Shown here in pieces: positions 1 through 9,297 of a stretch of DNA of 64,000 bases. Every line of letters starts with the position of its first letter. The first letter of the stretch is position 1. Both the position numbers and the translations under genes were made by a program. A model generated the notes under the pieces. That model saw only the letters and a program-made list of their open reading frames with translations. It did no database searches and was not told the DNA's origin. This DNA is from Fuerstiella sp. (lineage in GTDB: Bacteria; Planctomycetota; Planctomycetia; Planctomycetales; Planctomycetaceae): assembly GCA_029247265.1 (NCBI GenBank), contig JAQWLN010000177.1, positions 62,001-126,000 on the forward strand, read 5' to 3'.

Positions 1-1718
1 TGCCCATCCTCGTGGTTGCCGTCTTTCTTGTCGGACTGCGATGGCCCGCGAGTCGGGCAATGCCACTGTCGCTTGTGACAGCGGCGTTGCTGGCCTTGTT
101 TGTGTGGCGCGTTCCTGATCTGCAGGTGCTGGCATTTGGCATTAAGGGCAGTCTGATCACATTCGACCTGCTGTACATCATCTTCGGAGCAATTCTGCTG
201 CTGAACACGCTTCAGCAAAGTGGCGCGATCACTGTTATCAGAAACGGTTTTCGTCAGATCTCGCCTGATCGCCGGGTGCAGGCAATCATCGTAGCGTGGC
301 TGTTTGGTTCGTTCATTGAAGGTGCTGCGGGGTTCGGAACGCCCGCGGCTGTTGCTGTGCCGCTGCTGGTGGCACTGGGATTTCCGCCACTGGCAGCAGT
401 CGTGTGCGGCATCGTGATTCAAAGCACACCGGTTTCCTTTGGAGCGTTAGGAACTCCAATTCTGGTTGGTGTCGGAAACGGACTGGACGTGGCCGCGGGA
501 TTCGGCGCTGATTCGGCCGTGCGGTCAGCCGCCGTTTCATGGAGACTGATCGCAGACGAGAACGTTGCGTCGACTGCGCTGCTGCATGCCATTGGCGTTC
601 GCGTCGCGGCCCTCCATCTGGTCGTCGGAACATTTGTTCCACTAATCCTGGTGTGCCTGCTGACTCGGTTTTTTGGACGTGAACGGTCGTTGCTCGACGG
701 CCTTGGCTGCTGGAAGTTTGCCATTTTCGCGGCATTCGCAATGACCGTTCCGTCCGTTGCGACGGCGATATTGCTTGGCCCGGAATTTCCATCGCTGTTT
801 GGAGGCATGGTTGGCCTTGTTTTGGTGGCCTCCGCGGCCCGTCGCGGTTTCCTGATGCCGGCAGGTGAGCCATGGCAATTCCCGGAAAAAAAAGATTGGT
901 CTGCTGACTGGCAACCTGTGGTGCAGGCATCAGAACTCGTGGCGGATTCAGTTCCCGCCGGCGCCGATACCCCGCAGGACGGCGCGCCGCTGAGTCTGTT
1001 TCGATCCTGGTTGCCGTATCTGATGCTGGCCGTATTGCTGGTTGCCTTCCGACTGCCTCAGCTACCCTTGAAAGCGTTGGTCAATCATCCCAGCGTGACT
1101 TTCGCAGTTACCGACCTGTTCGGAAGTTCGGCGGATCTCAAACACACGCCCCTGGCGTTACCGGGAACAATCTTTCTACTGGTATCCGGCCTCACGTTTG
1201 TGCTGCATGGCATGTCCGTAAAATGCTATCGCATCGCCTTCGCAGATTCGTTCCGCGCAACAGCGAAGGCTTCAGTGGCTCTGATTTTCACGGTGCCCAT
1301 GGTGCAGATCTTTCTTGGCTCAGGCGGCGGTGCGGCTGGATTGTCTGCCATGCCGATTGTTCTGGCCGAACAGATGGCCACGCTTGCAGGCGCAGCGTGG
1401 CCTTTATTGGCGCCTTTTGCTGGCGGTCTTGGAGCCTTCGTGGCAGGCAGCAATACGATCAGCAACATGATGCTGTCGATGTTTCAGTTCGGTGTGGGGC
1501 AACAGATCGGCAGCGACCCATTCTGGATTGTGGCCCTGCAGGCGGTCGGCGGAGCGGCTGGCAACACGATCTGCGTGCATAATGTTGTGGCGGCATCGGC
1601 AGTTGTCGGTCTGGTCGGTCGTGAGGGACAAATCATCCGTCGAACGCTGCCAGTGTTTCTGTACTATGCGACGTTCGCAGGTATTCTTGGGCTGATCATC
1701 GTGATGATGATTTCGTAA
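1..1718 (+). CDS. L-lactate permease family transporter (LctP/LldP), 5' partial
   Basis: Polytopic inner-membrane carrier of the lactate permease family, which imports lactate, glycolate or related 2-hydroxy acids with protons. The open frame runs to the window edge (codons for P-I-L precede the GTG listed in the track), so the true start lies outside. The family-typical glycine-rich membrane motifs [19 protein letters not shown] (about residue 100) and [15 protein letters not shown] are present, as is the C-terminal [16 protein letters not shown] block. The hydrophobic segments are interrupted by one hydrophilic loop near residues 275-320. The next gene follows after 18 bp with a good Shine-Dalgarno, so the three genes are probably one operon. 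The substrate is uncertain; the neighbours suggest a sugar acid or acylated hydroxy acid rather than plain lactate (inference). Confidence 0.9.
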   Translation, partial: PILVVAVFLVGLRWPASRAMPLSLVTAALLALFVWRVPDLQVLAFGIKGSLITFDLLYIIFGAILLLNTLQQSGAITVIRNGFRQISPDRRVQAIIVAWLFGSFIEGAAGFGTPAAVAVPLLVALGFPPLAAVVCGIVIQSTPVSFGALGTPILVGVGNGLDVAAGFGADSAVRSAAVSWRLIADENVASTALLHAIGVRVAALHLVVGTFVPLILVCLLTRFFGRERSLLDGLGCWKFAIFAAFAMTVPSVATAILLGPEFPSLFGGMVGLVLVASAARRGFLMPAGEPWQFPEKKDWSADWQPVVQASELVADSVPAGADTPQDGAPLSLFRSWLPYLMLAVLLVAFRLPQLPLKALVNHPSVTFAVTDLFGSSADLKHTPLALPGTIFLLVSGLTFVLHGMSVKCYRIAFADSFRATAKASVALIFTVPMVQIFLGSGGGAAGLSAMPIVLAEQMATLAGAAWPLLAPFAGGLGAFVAGSNTISNMMLSMFQFGVGQQIGSDPFWIVALQAVGGAAGNTICVHNVVAASAVVGLVGREGQIIRRTLPVFLYYATFAGILGLIIVMMIS

Positions 1719-1736
1719 CAGAGGAGTCGGGTCGTA

Positions 1737-2870
1737 GTGATCATTACCGGTATAGATGTTTGTCCGCTGACAGGCGCCACAGTTGACGGCGGCTGGCCGC
1801 AGGGCCACGAGCCACAGGAAGATCTGCATACGCTTGTCGTCGTCCACACGGATGCCGACATCATCGGGTATGGCAGCTGTTTTACTTCCGGAAAGCTGGT
1901 CACCGGTGCAGTTCAGCTGTTGTGGCCGCTGCTGAAGAATGAGTCGGCCCTGGAACCGGAACGCGTCTCTGAAAAGCTACACCAGTCGACGTTCTGGCAG
2001 GGCCGCGGCGGCACAGTCACTCATGCCATCAGCGGTATCGACATCGCTTTGTGGGACATTATGGGAAAAGCCTGCGGCCAACCTGTGTCGCGTTTGCTCG
2101 GCGGTAATTACCGGGATAGTATCAAGCCATATGGCTCTATCCTGTTCGATGAGCCTGATGCGCTGGCGCGAAATCTGGAAAGTGTCGTTGGCCGAGGATT
2201 TCGCGCCATCAAAATGGGCTGGCGACCATTTGGCCGCCGGGACCGAGCATTTGATGAAATGCTTGTCAAAACAGCCCGCCAGGCTGTTGGCGACGATATT
2301 GATCTGATGGTGGACGCGGGCGGCAGTGAGCAGTTCTGGCCGCACGGCACGAACTGGGCTCGCAATACCGCCTCCATGCTTGCCGACTATAATATCGTTT
2401 GGTTCGAAGAAGCACTGCCGCCGGACGACATTGGCGGCTTTGTGGAACTCACTCGAACTTCGCCCGTACCGATCTCCGGTGGCGAGGTGCTGACGCGGCG
2501 ACAGTCGTTTCTGCCGTGGCTCAAAGGGCGCGCCGTTGACATCATTCAACCAGACGTGACGAAGTGCGGTGGACTGAGCGAGTTTCGCCGGATTTCTCAG
2601 ATGGCGCAGGATCACAATATTCAGGTCGTGCCGCACGGCTGGAACACAGCGATCGGCCTTGCTGCGGATCTGCAGATTTCAGCGTTTCTCCCGAACGCGA
2701 CGTATGTCGAATACCTGACTCCGTGTGCCTACATCGATGAGCTCACGACGGATCCATTCAAACTTGACAACGACGGTTGTCTGGCCATTTCGCAGGCGCC
2801 GGGTCTCGGGATCGACATTGATGAAGATCGACTCAATCGATTTTGTCCGGAGCGCATCGAGTTTCGATAG
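1737..2870 (+). CDS. Mandelate racemase/muconate lactonizing enzyme family (enolase superfamily)
   Basis: Acid-sugar dehydratase or cycloisomerase of the enolase superfamily, expected to act in the cytoplasm by metal-assisted abstraction of a proton alpha to a carboxylate. Visible features are the N-terminal capping domain (about 1-125), AIKMGW at the barrel base position, metal ligands in DLMVDAGG, WFEEALPP and ISGGEV, and a C-terminal HGWN that fits the catalytic His of the MR subgroup. Length (377 residues) is normal. The GTG start is preceded by AGAGGAG about 10 nt upstream. It sits between the permease and a zinc deacylase gene. The substrate cannot be read from sequence; sugar-acid catabolism is the most likely role. 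Confidence 0.88.
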   Translation: MIITGIDVCPLTGATVDGGWPQGHEPQEDLHTLVVVHTDADIIGYGSCFTSGKLVTGAVQLLWPLLKNESALEPERVSEKLHQSTFWQGRGGTVTHAISGIDIALWDIMGKACGQPVSRLLGGNYRDSIKPYGSILFDEPDALARNLESVVGRGFRAIKMGWRPFGRRDRAFDEMLVKTARQAVGDDIDLMVDAGGSEQFWPHGTNWARNTASMLADYNIVWFEEALPPDDIGGFVELTRTSPVPISGGEVLTRRQSFLPWLKGRAVDIIQPDVTKCGGLSEFRRISQMAQDHNIQVVPHGWNTAIGLAADLQISAFLPNATYVEYLTPCAYIDELTTDPFKLDNDGCLAISQAPGLGIDIDEDRLNRFCPERIEFR

Positions 2871-2923
2871 GTGCTGTCAATTCCGATTCGGCAATATTCA
2901 TTTTCTCATAGGACGCCAACACC

Positions 2924-3952
2924 ATGGAACGCCAGACCGTTCGCCCCGAAGACCTGGACCTCGATTCACCCGGCCGCCGCGATTACTGGCTGGCACTGGA
3001 ACACGACAGCATCTGGGGTGATCACCTGATTCCACTCACTGTGTTCGTTGGTCCGGAAGTCAGCGATGGCAAAGGACTGGTTTCTTTTGGATCTAATCAT
3101 GGCAACGAATACGAAGGCCCGATCGTTCTGAAGCACCTTGTGAAAGAGATTGATATTCGCAACGTACGTGGACGCATCATTCTGATACCGGTCCTGAACC
3201 CTGCCGCCTTTTTGTCAGGAACCCGCGAGAGCCAGCAGGATGACGGCGTCAACCTGAACCGAGCCTTTGTCGATGGTGCCGGGACCACACCAGCGCTGGC
3301 CGGAATCACTCATCGTGTTGCAGCGTTCGTTCGCGAATACATCTGGCCACGAGTCCACATAGTGCTGGATCTGCATTCCGGGGGGGAGGTTGCCAGGTTT
3401 TCAATCTGTGCCAGCTTCCATCCCGTGGACGATCCGGAACTGGGCGATCGTATTGAACAGGCGGCGCGCTGGTTCGGCACGCCAAGCCTGATGGTGTACC
3501 AGAACGTGACTCCCGGTCTGCTGCCCAGCGAAGCCGAACGGCTTGGGAAAATTACGGTCGGCACGGAACTGGGCTGGGGCAAGGCTGTGAATCCGGAAGG
3601 CGTTCGCTACGGTCGCCAGGGCGTTCTGGCGGCGGCGATCAACAACGATTTGCTGCACGGAAAGATTGAACCGATTGCGCATCACAAGGCGGGCACGCAA
3701 CGGAAGCTGGCCATGGTGGATCGCGACTGCTTCACCGTCGCGCCATTTGCCGGCCACTACGAACCTCTGGTCGAATGCGGCAGTGTCGTCAAGGCCGGCG
3801 ACACAGTTGGTTTGCTGCACGACTTCGACCGCATTGACCTTGAGCCCTGGCCCTGTGTCGCTGCAATTGACGGCGTCGTGCTGGCTCAGGCATGGGTCGC
3901 TCCTGTTCCCAAAGGTCAGCACATCGTTGTTGTGGCGCGTGAACTTTCGTAG
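2924..3952 (+). CDS. Succinylglutamate desuccinylase/aspartoacylase family zinc deacylase (DoeB-like)
   Basis: M14-type zinc hydrolase that removes an acyl group from an N-acyl amino acid or related amide. The zinc site is visible as SNHGNEYEGP (H and E ligands) and DLHSGG (H ligand), with an LNRAF substrate-binding segment between them. The C-terminal beta domain (about 255-342) resembles that of AstE and N-acetyl-diaminobutyrate deacetylase, with a GLLHDF segment and HIVVVAREL at the end. Length is normal. It is third in the permease/enolase-superfamily operon, 53 bp after the previous gene. The most economical reading is that the transporter imports a compound that this enzyme deacylates (inference). 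Exact substrate unknown. Confidence 0.85.
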   Translation: MERQTVRPEDLDLDSPGRRDYWLALEHDSIWGDHLIPLTVFVGPEVSDGKGLVSFGSNHGNEYEGPIVLKHLVKEIDIRNVRGRIILIPVLNPAAFLSGTRESQQDDGVNLNRAFVDGAGTTPALAGITHRVAAFVREYIWPRVHIVLDLHSGGEVARFSICASFHPVDDPELGDRIEQAARWFGTPSLMVYQNVTPGLLPSEAERLGKITVGTELGWGKAVNPEGVRYGRQGVLAAAINNDLLHGKIEPIAHHKAGTQRKLAMVDRDCFTVAPFAGHYEPLVECGSVVKAGDTVGLLHDFDRIDLEPWPCVAAIDGVVLAQAWVAPVPKGQHIVVVARELS

Positions 3953-4063
3953 AGCTGTTTAACGATGACACGCGGTTCGTTCGGGCATCGCGGGATGCAG
4001 ACGTAGCAGACCAGAAGACGGTTTTCGTGGCCTTGAATCGGTCTGGCAGGCTGTAATCGACGA

Positions 4064-4447
4064 TCAGCAACGCAGAGCGATTATGGGGATACGGTCCGGA
4101 TTCAGCTTCAACCCGTGGGGGTATCCGCCGGACACAGCCAGCAGTTGTGCAAAGCAGTATTCCATATCGGACAGTAGTTTCTGGACGTCGATGTCACAGA
4201 ACACAGGTGCAAAATCCGCAACATATGCCACGAAACTGCTGTACATTTTGCGAGCACCGCTCAGGTTGTCGCCCTCAAAGTGATACAGACAAACGGCTGC
4301 ATGGATCAGACCTTGAAAAAATGGCTTTTCCGGACCGACGAGTTCGGACCACAAATCCTCAAACACATCATGGCACGGAAAGAATTCCCGTTCGTTGAAC
4401 AGGCGGATTCCTGCGGCGATGCGTGGGTCGTGGGGGTCGAATGACAT
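4064..4447 (-). CDS. DUF309 domain protein
   Basis: Small all-helical protein of the DUF309 family, function unknown. The core motif FNEREFFPCHDVFEDLW followed by FFQGLIHAAVCLYHFEG is diagnostic. The ORF track starts much further upstream at 4729, but that extension overlaps the nth start region and is low in family-like sequence; the ATG giving MSFDPHDPR is the best family match. A second in-frame ATG pair at about 4480 is possible. The gene is divergent from nth with a short shared upstream region. The family is often found as a lone gene in planctomycetes and cyanobacteria. Confidence 0.75.
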   Translation of the reverse strand: MSFDPHDPRIAAGIRLFNEREFFPCHDVFEDLWSELVGPEKPFFQGLIHAAVCLYHFEGDNLSGARKMYSSFVAYVADFAPVFCDIDVQKLLSDMEYCFAQLLAVSGGYPHGLKLNPDRIPIIALRC

Positions 4448-4605
4448 AGTCTGGTTCGTCGTGGCACACTGTTTCATCATGTCCAGACGGACACATCGCC
4501 CCACCGGGGTTGAAAGACGGACAGCACAGTGGGAAGTCAGAGAAGTCCAATCTATCATCCGGTGATCTAAAACGGAATTACCACATTCAAAACCCTGGTT
4601 GGCAG

Positions 4606-5304
4606 ATGGCAAAGAAGAAAACGGGCCGAGCGAAAAAGTCGACGGACGATCTGGTCGACGAACGAAAGCAGCGAGCCAGATCCGTGATTCGGCGCCTGAA
4701 GAAACTGTTTCCGGTTGCCGAATGCGCACTGCATCACGATTCGGCGTTTCAGCTGTTGGTGGCGACCATCCTGTCGGCGCAATGCACGGACGAGCGGGTC
4801 AACATGGCGACGCCGGCCCTGTTTAAAAAGTACCCGGATGCCGCAGGGCTGAAAAAATCGACTCAGCCGGCGGTGGAAAAAATCGTCCGTCCGCTCGGCT
4901 TCTTTCGCAACAAAGCGGCCAATATTCGCGCGATGGCGGCAATGCTGGTTGACGAATTTGATAGTGAAATACCGCTGGATATCGATCAGATGGTGGATCT
5001 TCCCGGAGTTGGCCGGAAGACGGCCAGCGTTGTCCTGGGAACGTGGTACGGAATTCCATCAGGAGTCGTCGTCGATACTCACGTTCGCCGGATTTCAAAT
5101 CTGCTGGGCCTGACAGAATCTCAGAACCCCGAAATCATCGAACGAGACCTGATTCAGATATTGCCGAAAAAGGAATGGATCGAGTACTCGCACCGCATCA
5201 TCTACCACGGCCGAAAAACCTGCATCGCTCGACGTCCTCAGTGTGCGGACTGCGGTCTGCTGAAGTACTGCCCGAGAATTGGACTGCCGCCGTTAGTGGA
5301 ATAG
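4606..5304 (+). CDS. nth: Endonuclease III
   Basis: DNA glycosylase/AP lyase of base excision repair, removing oxidised pyrimidines. The helix-hairpin-helix LPGVGRKTASVVLG carries the catalytic Lys and VDTHVRRISNLLG carries the catalytic Asp. The C-terminal [4Fe-4S] site has the exact C-x6-C-x2-C-x5-C spacing (CIARRPQCADCGLLKYC). The ATG giving MAKKKTGRAKK is preferred over the upstream track start because the preceding 32 residues have no family match; the resulting 232 residues match the usual length, with a Lys-rich tail at the N-terminus. It is convergent with folC, only 9 bp apart. Confidence 0.95.
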   Translation: MAKKKTGRAKKSTDDLVDERKQRARSVIRRLKKLFPVAECALHHDSAFQLLVATILSAQCTDERVNMATPALFKKYPDAAGLKKSTQPAVEKIVRPLGFFRNKAANIRAMAAMLVDEFDSEIPLDIDQMVDLPGVGRKTASVVLGTWYGIPSGVVVDTHVRRISNLLGLTESQNPEIIERDLIQILPKKEWIEYSHRIIYHGRKTCIARRPQCADCGLLKYCPRIGLPPLVE

Positions 5305-5313
5305 TCAACGCAT

Positions 5314-6702
5314 TCAACACTCGTCTTCCGACGGAAGCAACAGATTGCGCAGCTCGGCCGCCAGAAAGATCGAGCCGGTGCCACAGATGATTCCGTTGTG
5401 GCCCACGGTTTTTTCTGCCAGAGAGAATGCTTCAGCTGGCGTCTCGGCGGTCACGACCGTGGCTGCTGTGCCAGCAGACGGATTGGAGCCCAGCAGTTCT
5501 GCCAGTTCCTGCGGTGCGTACGAACGCGGGTTCGTCTCAAATCGGGTCAGAATGATCGTATCGAAGTGTGGGCGCACCAGCTGCAGCATATGAGCGGCAT
5601 CTTTGTCGCGGCTAACAGCGAAGATCAGGACTCGCCGTTCTGCCAGCCAGTTTTGATCGCCAAGCGTGTTCAGGCAGGCCGCAATCGAATCGGGATTGTG
5701 GGCGGCATCCAGCACGATGTACGGCGATGTTGAAACGACTTCGAATCGCAGCGGCCATGAAAGTGATGCCAGTCCCTGTGCAATTGTAGAGGCTGTAATA
5801 CGATCATTGGTTTGTGACACAAAATCTGATACGGCGACGGCCAGTGCGGCGTTGCGCAGTTGATGGTCACCCAGTAGAGGCAGCATCAGATCTTCGTGAG
5901 TTGCCAAGGGTGTTTCAACGTCGAATCGCTGCTCGCCTACTTTGGCGGAGATCGCTCCGCGAACGCGCTCGAAAATATCGTGTTCGCCCTGGAACAATTC
6001 ACAGCTTAACGCTGCCGACCGTTCTGCAACCACGCGAACAGCGTCGGGTTGTCGAACCCATGAAAACACGGGAACGCCAGCCTTGATGATGCCTGCCTTT
6101 TCACCCGTGATTGCTTCAATTGTATTGCCCAGAATGTGAGTGTGATCGAGACCGATGCTGGTAATGACGGTGGCCAATGGCTGGCAAATGGTTGTGCAGT
6201 CGAGTCGGCCGCCCAGACCGGTTTCCAGCACCGCCAATTCCACGTCGTTTCTGTCGAAGAACATCCATGCCAGCAGCGTCGCGACTTCGAAGTAGGTGAC
6301 TCCGTCCTGGATCAGGTCGGCGTCCGCGTCAAGCAGTGTTTCCTGTAGGCAACGGACCATGCTTGTCAGCTCATCAGGGTCCGGCATGCGCCCGTCGACG
6401 CGCATCCGTTCTTCGAACATGTGGATGTGCGGCGACGTAAACAGACCACTACGGATATCTGAGGATGTCAGGATGGAGTTGACCATCGCGGCCGTCGAAC
6501 CCTTGCCTTTGGTGCCGGCAATGTGGATTGCCGGAATTCGCTGCTGTGGGGAACCAATCAGCGCAAGCAGGCGTTCGACGCGTTCCAGGCGAAAGTGGCT
6601 GGACTGTCGCCGGGGACGAACGCGTTCGTAGTCAATACGATCGTAGATCCAGCAAACTGCGTCGTCGTATGTGGTGACCGTGTTTGGCAGCGTTTTTTCC
6701 AT
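5314..6702 (-). CDS. folC: Folylpolyglutamate synthase / dihydrofolate synthase
   Basis: Adds glutamate to folates (and to dihydropteroate) in the cytoplasm using ATP. The Mur-ligase-type P-loop is HIAGTKGKGSTAAMVNSIL at about residue 60. FTSPHIHMFEERMRVDG and EVATLLAWMFF follow, and ETGLGGRLDCTT and SIGLDHTHILGNT are the standard FolC signatures. The C-terminal domain includes VLDAAHNPDSI. Length of 462 is slightly above the E. coli enzyme. A sialidase-like gene ends 33 bp upstream on the same strand, so cotranscription is possible but functionally unexplained. Confidence 0.93.
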   Translation of the reverse strand: MEKTLPNTVTTYDDAVCWIYDRIDYERVRPRRQSSHFRLERVERLLALIGSPQQRIPAIHIAGTKGKGSTAAMVNSILTSSDIRSGLFTSPHIHMFEERMRVDGRMPDPDELTSMVRCLQETLLDADADLIQDGVTYFEVATLLAWMFFDRNDVELAVLETGLGGRLDCTTICQPLATVITSIGLDHTHILGNTIEAITGEKAGIIKAGVPVFSWVRQPDAVRVVAERSAALSCELFQGEHDIFERVRGAISAKVGEQRFDVETPLATHEDLMLPLLGDHQLRNAALAVAVSDFVSQTNDRITASTIAQGLASLSWPLRFEVVSTSPYIVLDAAHNPDSIAACLNTLGDQNWLAERRVLIFAVSRDKDAAHMLQLVRPHFDTIILTRFETNPRSYAPQELAELLGSNPSAGTAATVVTAETPAEAFSLAEKTVGHNGIICGTGSIFLAAELRNLLLPSEDEC

Positions 6703-6735
6703 CGTTGAATTCGAAACTGGCAGAACCAGCGCTCT

Positions 6736-7866
6736 TTACTTCGTCGGCCACGTTCCATCAACGATTTCAGACAACTGAAGTTGTGATGGATCAATCGTGA
6801 CATGACGAACGCGACGACGCTTCCATGTGTACGTTGTATGTACCAAACCATCTGATGTCTGGATGACAGCTGGGTAGGAAAACTCAGAACGACCTTCGTT
6901 TTCCAGCGTTAGCGCTGCTTTCCAGGAGACTCCATTGTCGCTGACGGCGACGTTGATCATTTCCCGACCGCGTGGCGAATTCCCGGAACGGACCGTGTGA
7001 TTGTAGACCAGCAGAAATCGACCGTCTTTCAGAGTGACCGCATCAATTCCCGAGTTGGGATTTGGCAGTTCTGTTTCCACGAGGTCTGACCACGTAGCGC
7101 CATTGTCGCGGGAGATCGTCGACAGAATTTTTCCATTCCCGTCTTGGTTACGATTCAATGCCTGAAGGTGGCCGTGTTTTGCGAGTAGTGTCGGCTGGAT
7201 GGCACCGAAAGTTTTTCCGTCGTGAGTGGCTGGTGTCCGCGACCACGTGAGGCCCCGGTCAGTCGTGTGTTCAAAATGCAGTCTCCAGCCATCGAATTCT
7301 GTGCTGCTGCCGCATAGCAGTGTGCCATTGTCCAGCAGGATTGGTTTGTTACGAACGGGCCCGTCGATGTGTTCCGGCAACCGGCGCGGGATGCTCCAGG
7401 TCTTTCCGTGATTGTCTGATTGAGTCAACATGCCCCACCATGTGCCGGGAGTCGGCCCGCACTTGTAGAACAGCATTAACGGGCCGGACGGATACTGATA
7501 CAGAACCGGATTCCATGTGGGGTGACGGATGACCGTGCCGTCCGTCAACGTGTACTGAATGCCATTGGCAACTTCCACTGGCTTCGTCCAGCCATCGCTG
7601 TTGCGATGAGCCACCCAGATGCCGACGTCAGGATTTTTTTCGCGAGTACCTCCAAACCAGGCCGCGACAAGGCCATTCGGAGTTTCTTCGATCGTGGACG
7701 CATGACATTCTTTGAATGGAGCGTCTTCGTAAATGAATTCCACGTCAACAACACCTGGTTGATCAGCGGCACCCGCGGTCGACGAATAAGAGTTGCAGGT
7801 CGTGAGCGTGTAGATGAGACATGACATTACGTATCGGTGCATTTGTGACATACCGGGCCGATTCAT
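6736..7866 (-). CDS. Secreted sialidase-like (BNR/Asp-box) protein
   Basis: Exported six-bladed beta-propeller of the exo-alpha-sialidase/predicted neuraminidase group. A hydrophobic stretch near residues 12-33 ending at AGAADQ looks like a Sec signal peptide. Asp-box repeats are recognisable: SDNHGKTW, TTDRGLTW, SRDNGATW and SDNGVSW. The segment AAWFGGTREKNPDVGIWVA is typical of planctomycete and Bacteroidetes members that often act on host or algal glycans. True sialidase activity is not established for this subgroup; related propellers cleave other glycosides. Several in-frame ATGs near the 5' end leave the exact start uncertain. Confidence 0.85.
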   Translation of the reverse strand: MNRPGMSQMHRYVMSCLIYTLTTCNSYSSTAGAADQPGVVDVEFIYEDAPFKECHASTIEETPNGLVAAWFGGTREKNPDVGIWVAHRNSDGWTKPVEVANGIQYTLTDGTVIRHPTWNPVLYQYPSGPLMLFYKCGPTPGTWWGMLTQSDNHGKTWSIPRRLPEHIDGPVRNKPILLDNGTLLCGSSTEFDGWRLHFEHTTDRGLTWSRTPATHDGKTFGAIQPTLLAKHGHLQALNRNQDGNGKILSTISRDNGATWSDLVETELPNPNSGIDAVTLKDGRFLLVYNHTVRSGNSPRGREMINVAVSDNGVSWKAALTLENEGRSEFSYPAVIQTSDGLVHTTYTWKRRRVRHVTIDPSQLQLSEIVDGTWPTK

Positions 7867-7921
7867 TGGGAGTCAGGTTGATATCAGAGAACTGCGAAAG
7901 AACGATTCTAAATCCGACAAC

Positions 7922-8533
7922 TCATTCCCGCAGGTCGGATGACGAAATATCTTCACGGAATCGTTGTTCCGATACCCCCGAGAATAATTGGCAGAATTCC
8001 CCGGGTATTGTGAGCTCGTCGACACTGCAAAACTGCGATCTATCCCCGGATAGTCGTCCGCCAACGAAGAAGCGATTCCCGTTGTTTGACAGTGTTTGCA
8101 AAGCGTCACGGAGTTGTGTCTGGTTGTGTTGATAAAATCGAGGATCAAGAATTCTGGCAGCTGTGTCAAAACCCACGACGAACCAGCAGCCTGGGAACAG
8201 CTTCGCCTTTTCTGCGAACAGGGTACATTGGGTCACGGCAACATCGAAGGCACCAAACTGATCAAGACGAGTACGCACGTCAGATTCCGAAAGTGTCTGT
8301 TTTTCCGCATTCGTAACAGATAACTCAAAAACGACCGGCAAGTTCAATTCCTGCACAGCAACCCGTTGAAGTTGCTGGTGTCCGTGGTGCAGTGGGTTGA
8401 ACGATCCTGAAAAGATGGCAACATTCGTCAGAACTTCCAGGTGACGTGTTGTTCCTGTTCCCTCGAATAGAATCAGCGAGTCCTGATCACCGGGAAACAG
8501 CGGCTCGGACTTTTTAGGGGGGCGGCGATTCAC
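7922..8533 (-). CDS. Nicotinate/nicotinamide-nucleotide adenylyltransferase-like protein
   Basis: Nucleotidylyltransferase of the NadD/NMNAT superfamily, expected to join a pyridine mononucleotide and AMP. The nucleotide-binding SGSFNPLHHGH holds the HxGH signature near residue 45, and the C-terminal FREDISSSDLRE matches the ISSTxxR adenylylation motif. The middle part contains WFVVGFDTAARIL. The first 35 residues are not recognisable. It is divergently transcribed from a PncC/CinA-C gene 197 bp away; these two domains also occur fused in one polypeptide in other organisms (family knowledge), which supports a shared role in NAD salvage. Whether it replaces or supplements a standard NadD is unknown. 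Confidence 0.75.
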   Translation of the reverse strand: MNRRPPKKSEPLFPGDQDSLILFEGTGTTRHLEVLTNVAIFSGSFNPLHHGHQQLQRVAVQELNLPVVFELSVTNAEKQTLSESDVRTRLDQFGAFDVAVTQCTLFAEKAKLFPGCWFVVGFDTAARILDPRFYQHNQTQLRDALQTLSNNGNRFFVGGRLSGDRSQFCSVDELTIPGEFCQLFSGVSEQRFREDISSSDLRE

Positions 8534-8730
8534 GTGATGTCTGAACAGTTAACGCGGCTCAATCCTGGTTCCAGCAATTGACGGGAGCAGCACCGTCATC
8601 GGCCGGTCAGAAAACCTGGGTCATGAAGAGCTTGATTCAGTCGGAAAAAAATTGACGCCGTGTCGCGTCGTCGTCGAAACGATGTTTGTTTGAGCCCGCT
8701 ACTGCCGGTCCTTACGGGAAGAAAATTGCC

Positions 8731-9297
8731 ATGGCTACGGATAACGGAAACGGGTCGCTGGATGGTAGTGCGTCTGAACTTGTCCGCATACTGACCGAAT
8801 CGGGGCAGAATATCGTCTTTGCGGAAAGTTGCACTGCCGGGTTATTATCAGCAACGCTGGGGCGAGTTCCGGGGGTTTCGAACGTGTTGGCCGGATCGGC
8901 CGTGGTGTACCAAGGCAGGACCAAGCATGCCTGGCTGCGCGTCGGCGACGACGTGCTGCGGGATCCTAGTCCCGTCAGCAAGGTAGTCAGCGAATCGATG
9001 GCTCAGGGGGTATTGGCGAATACACCACATGCTACAATCGCTGCCAGCGTCACAGGGCACCTTGGGCCAGCTGCTCCGCCGGATCTGGATGGAATAGCGT
9101 GGTCGACGGTAGCTATCCGCGAAAAGAATGGGATCTGTCTGCAATCAACCCAATTGCAGCTGGCGCCGTCGACAACCGCAGCGGCTGATGCGCAAATGGA
9201 TGACCTGACGATTCGACACGGTCGCCAACAGTCCGCTGCGAAACTGGTGCTTCAGTTTTGTTTGCAAATCATGTCGGCGTCAGGCCGTTTTTCCTGA
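8731..9297 (+). CDS. CinA C-terminal domain / nicotinamide-nucleotide amidohydrolase-like (PncC family)
   Basis: Predicted deamidase converting NMN to nicotinate mononucleotide in pyridine-nucleotide recycling. The family core is clear: VFAESCTAGLLSATLGRVPGVS, then SAVVYQGRTKHAWLRV, and ASVTGHLGP near residue 110. There is no N-terminal MoCF-like CinA domain, so this is the stand-alone form. The ATG at 8731 is preferred over the TTG at 8686 because GGGAAG lies about 10 nt upstream. The gene is divergent from an NMNAT-like gene, suggesting the deamidated product is adenylylated by its neighbour (inference). A conserved GP is present where many PncC proteins have GIAGP, so activity should not be assumed. 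Confidence 0.8.
   Translation: MATDNGNGSLDGSASELVRILTESGQNIVFAESCTAGLLSATLGRVPGVSNVLAGSAVVYQGRTKHAWLRVGDDVLRDPSPVSKVVSESMAQGVLANTPHATIAASVTGHLGPAAPPDLDGIAWSTVAIREKNGICLQSTQLQLAPSTTAAADAQMDDLTIRHGRQQSAAKLVLQFCLQIMSASGRFS

Noticed and set aside
313-930. Minus-strand ORFs inside the lactate permease gene (205, 129 and 90 residues)
   Set aside because: Shadows of the strongly coding plus-strand frame; biased composition (Arg/Pro/Gln-rich) and no family features.
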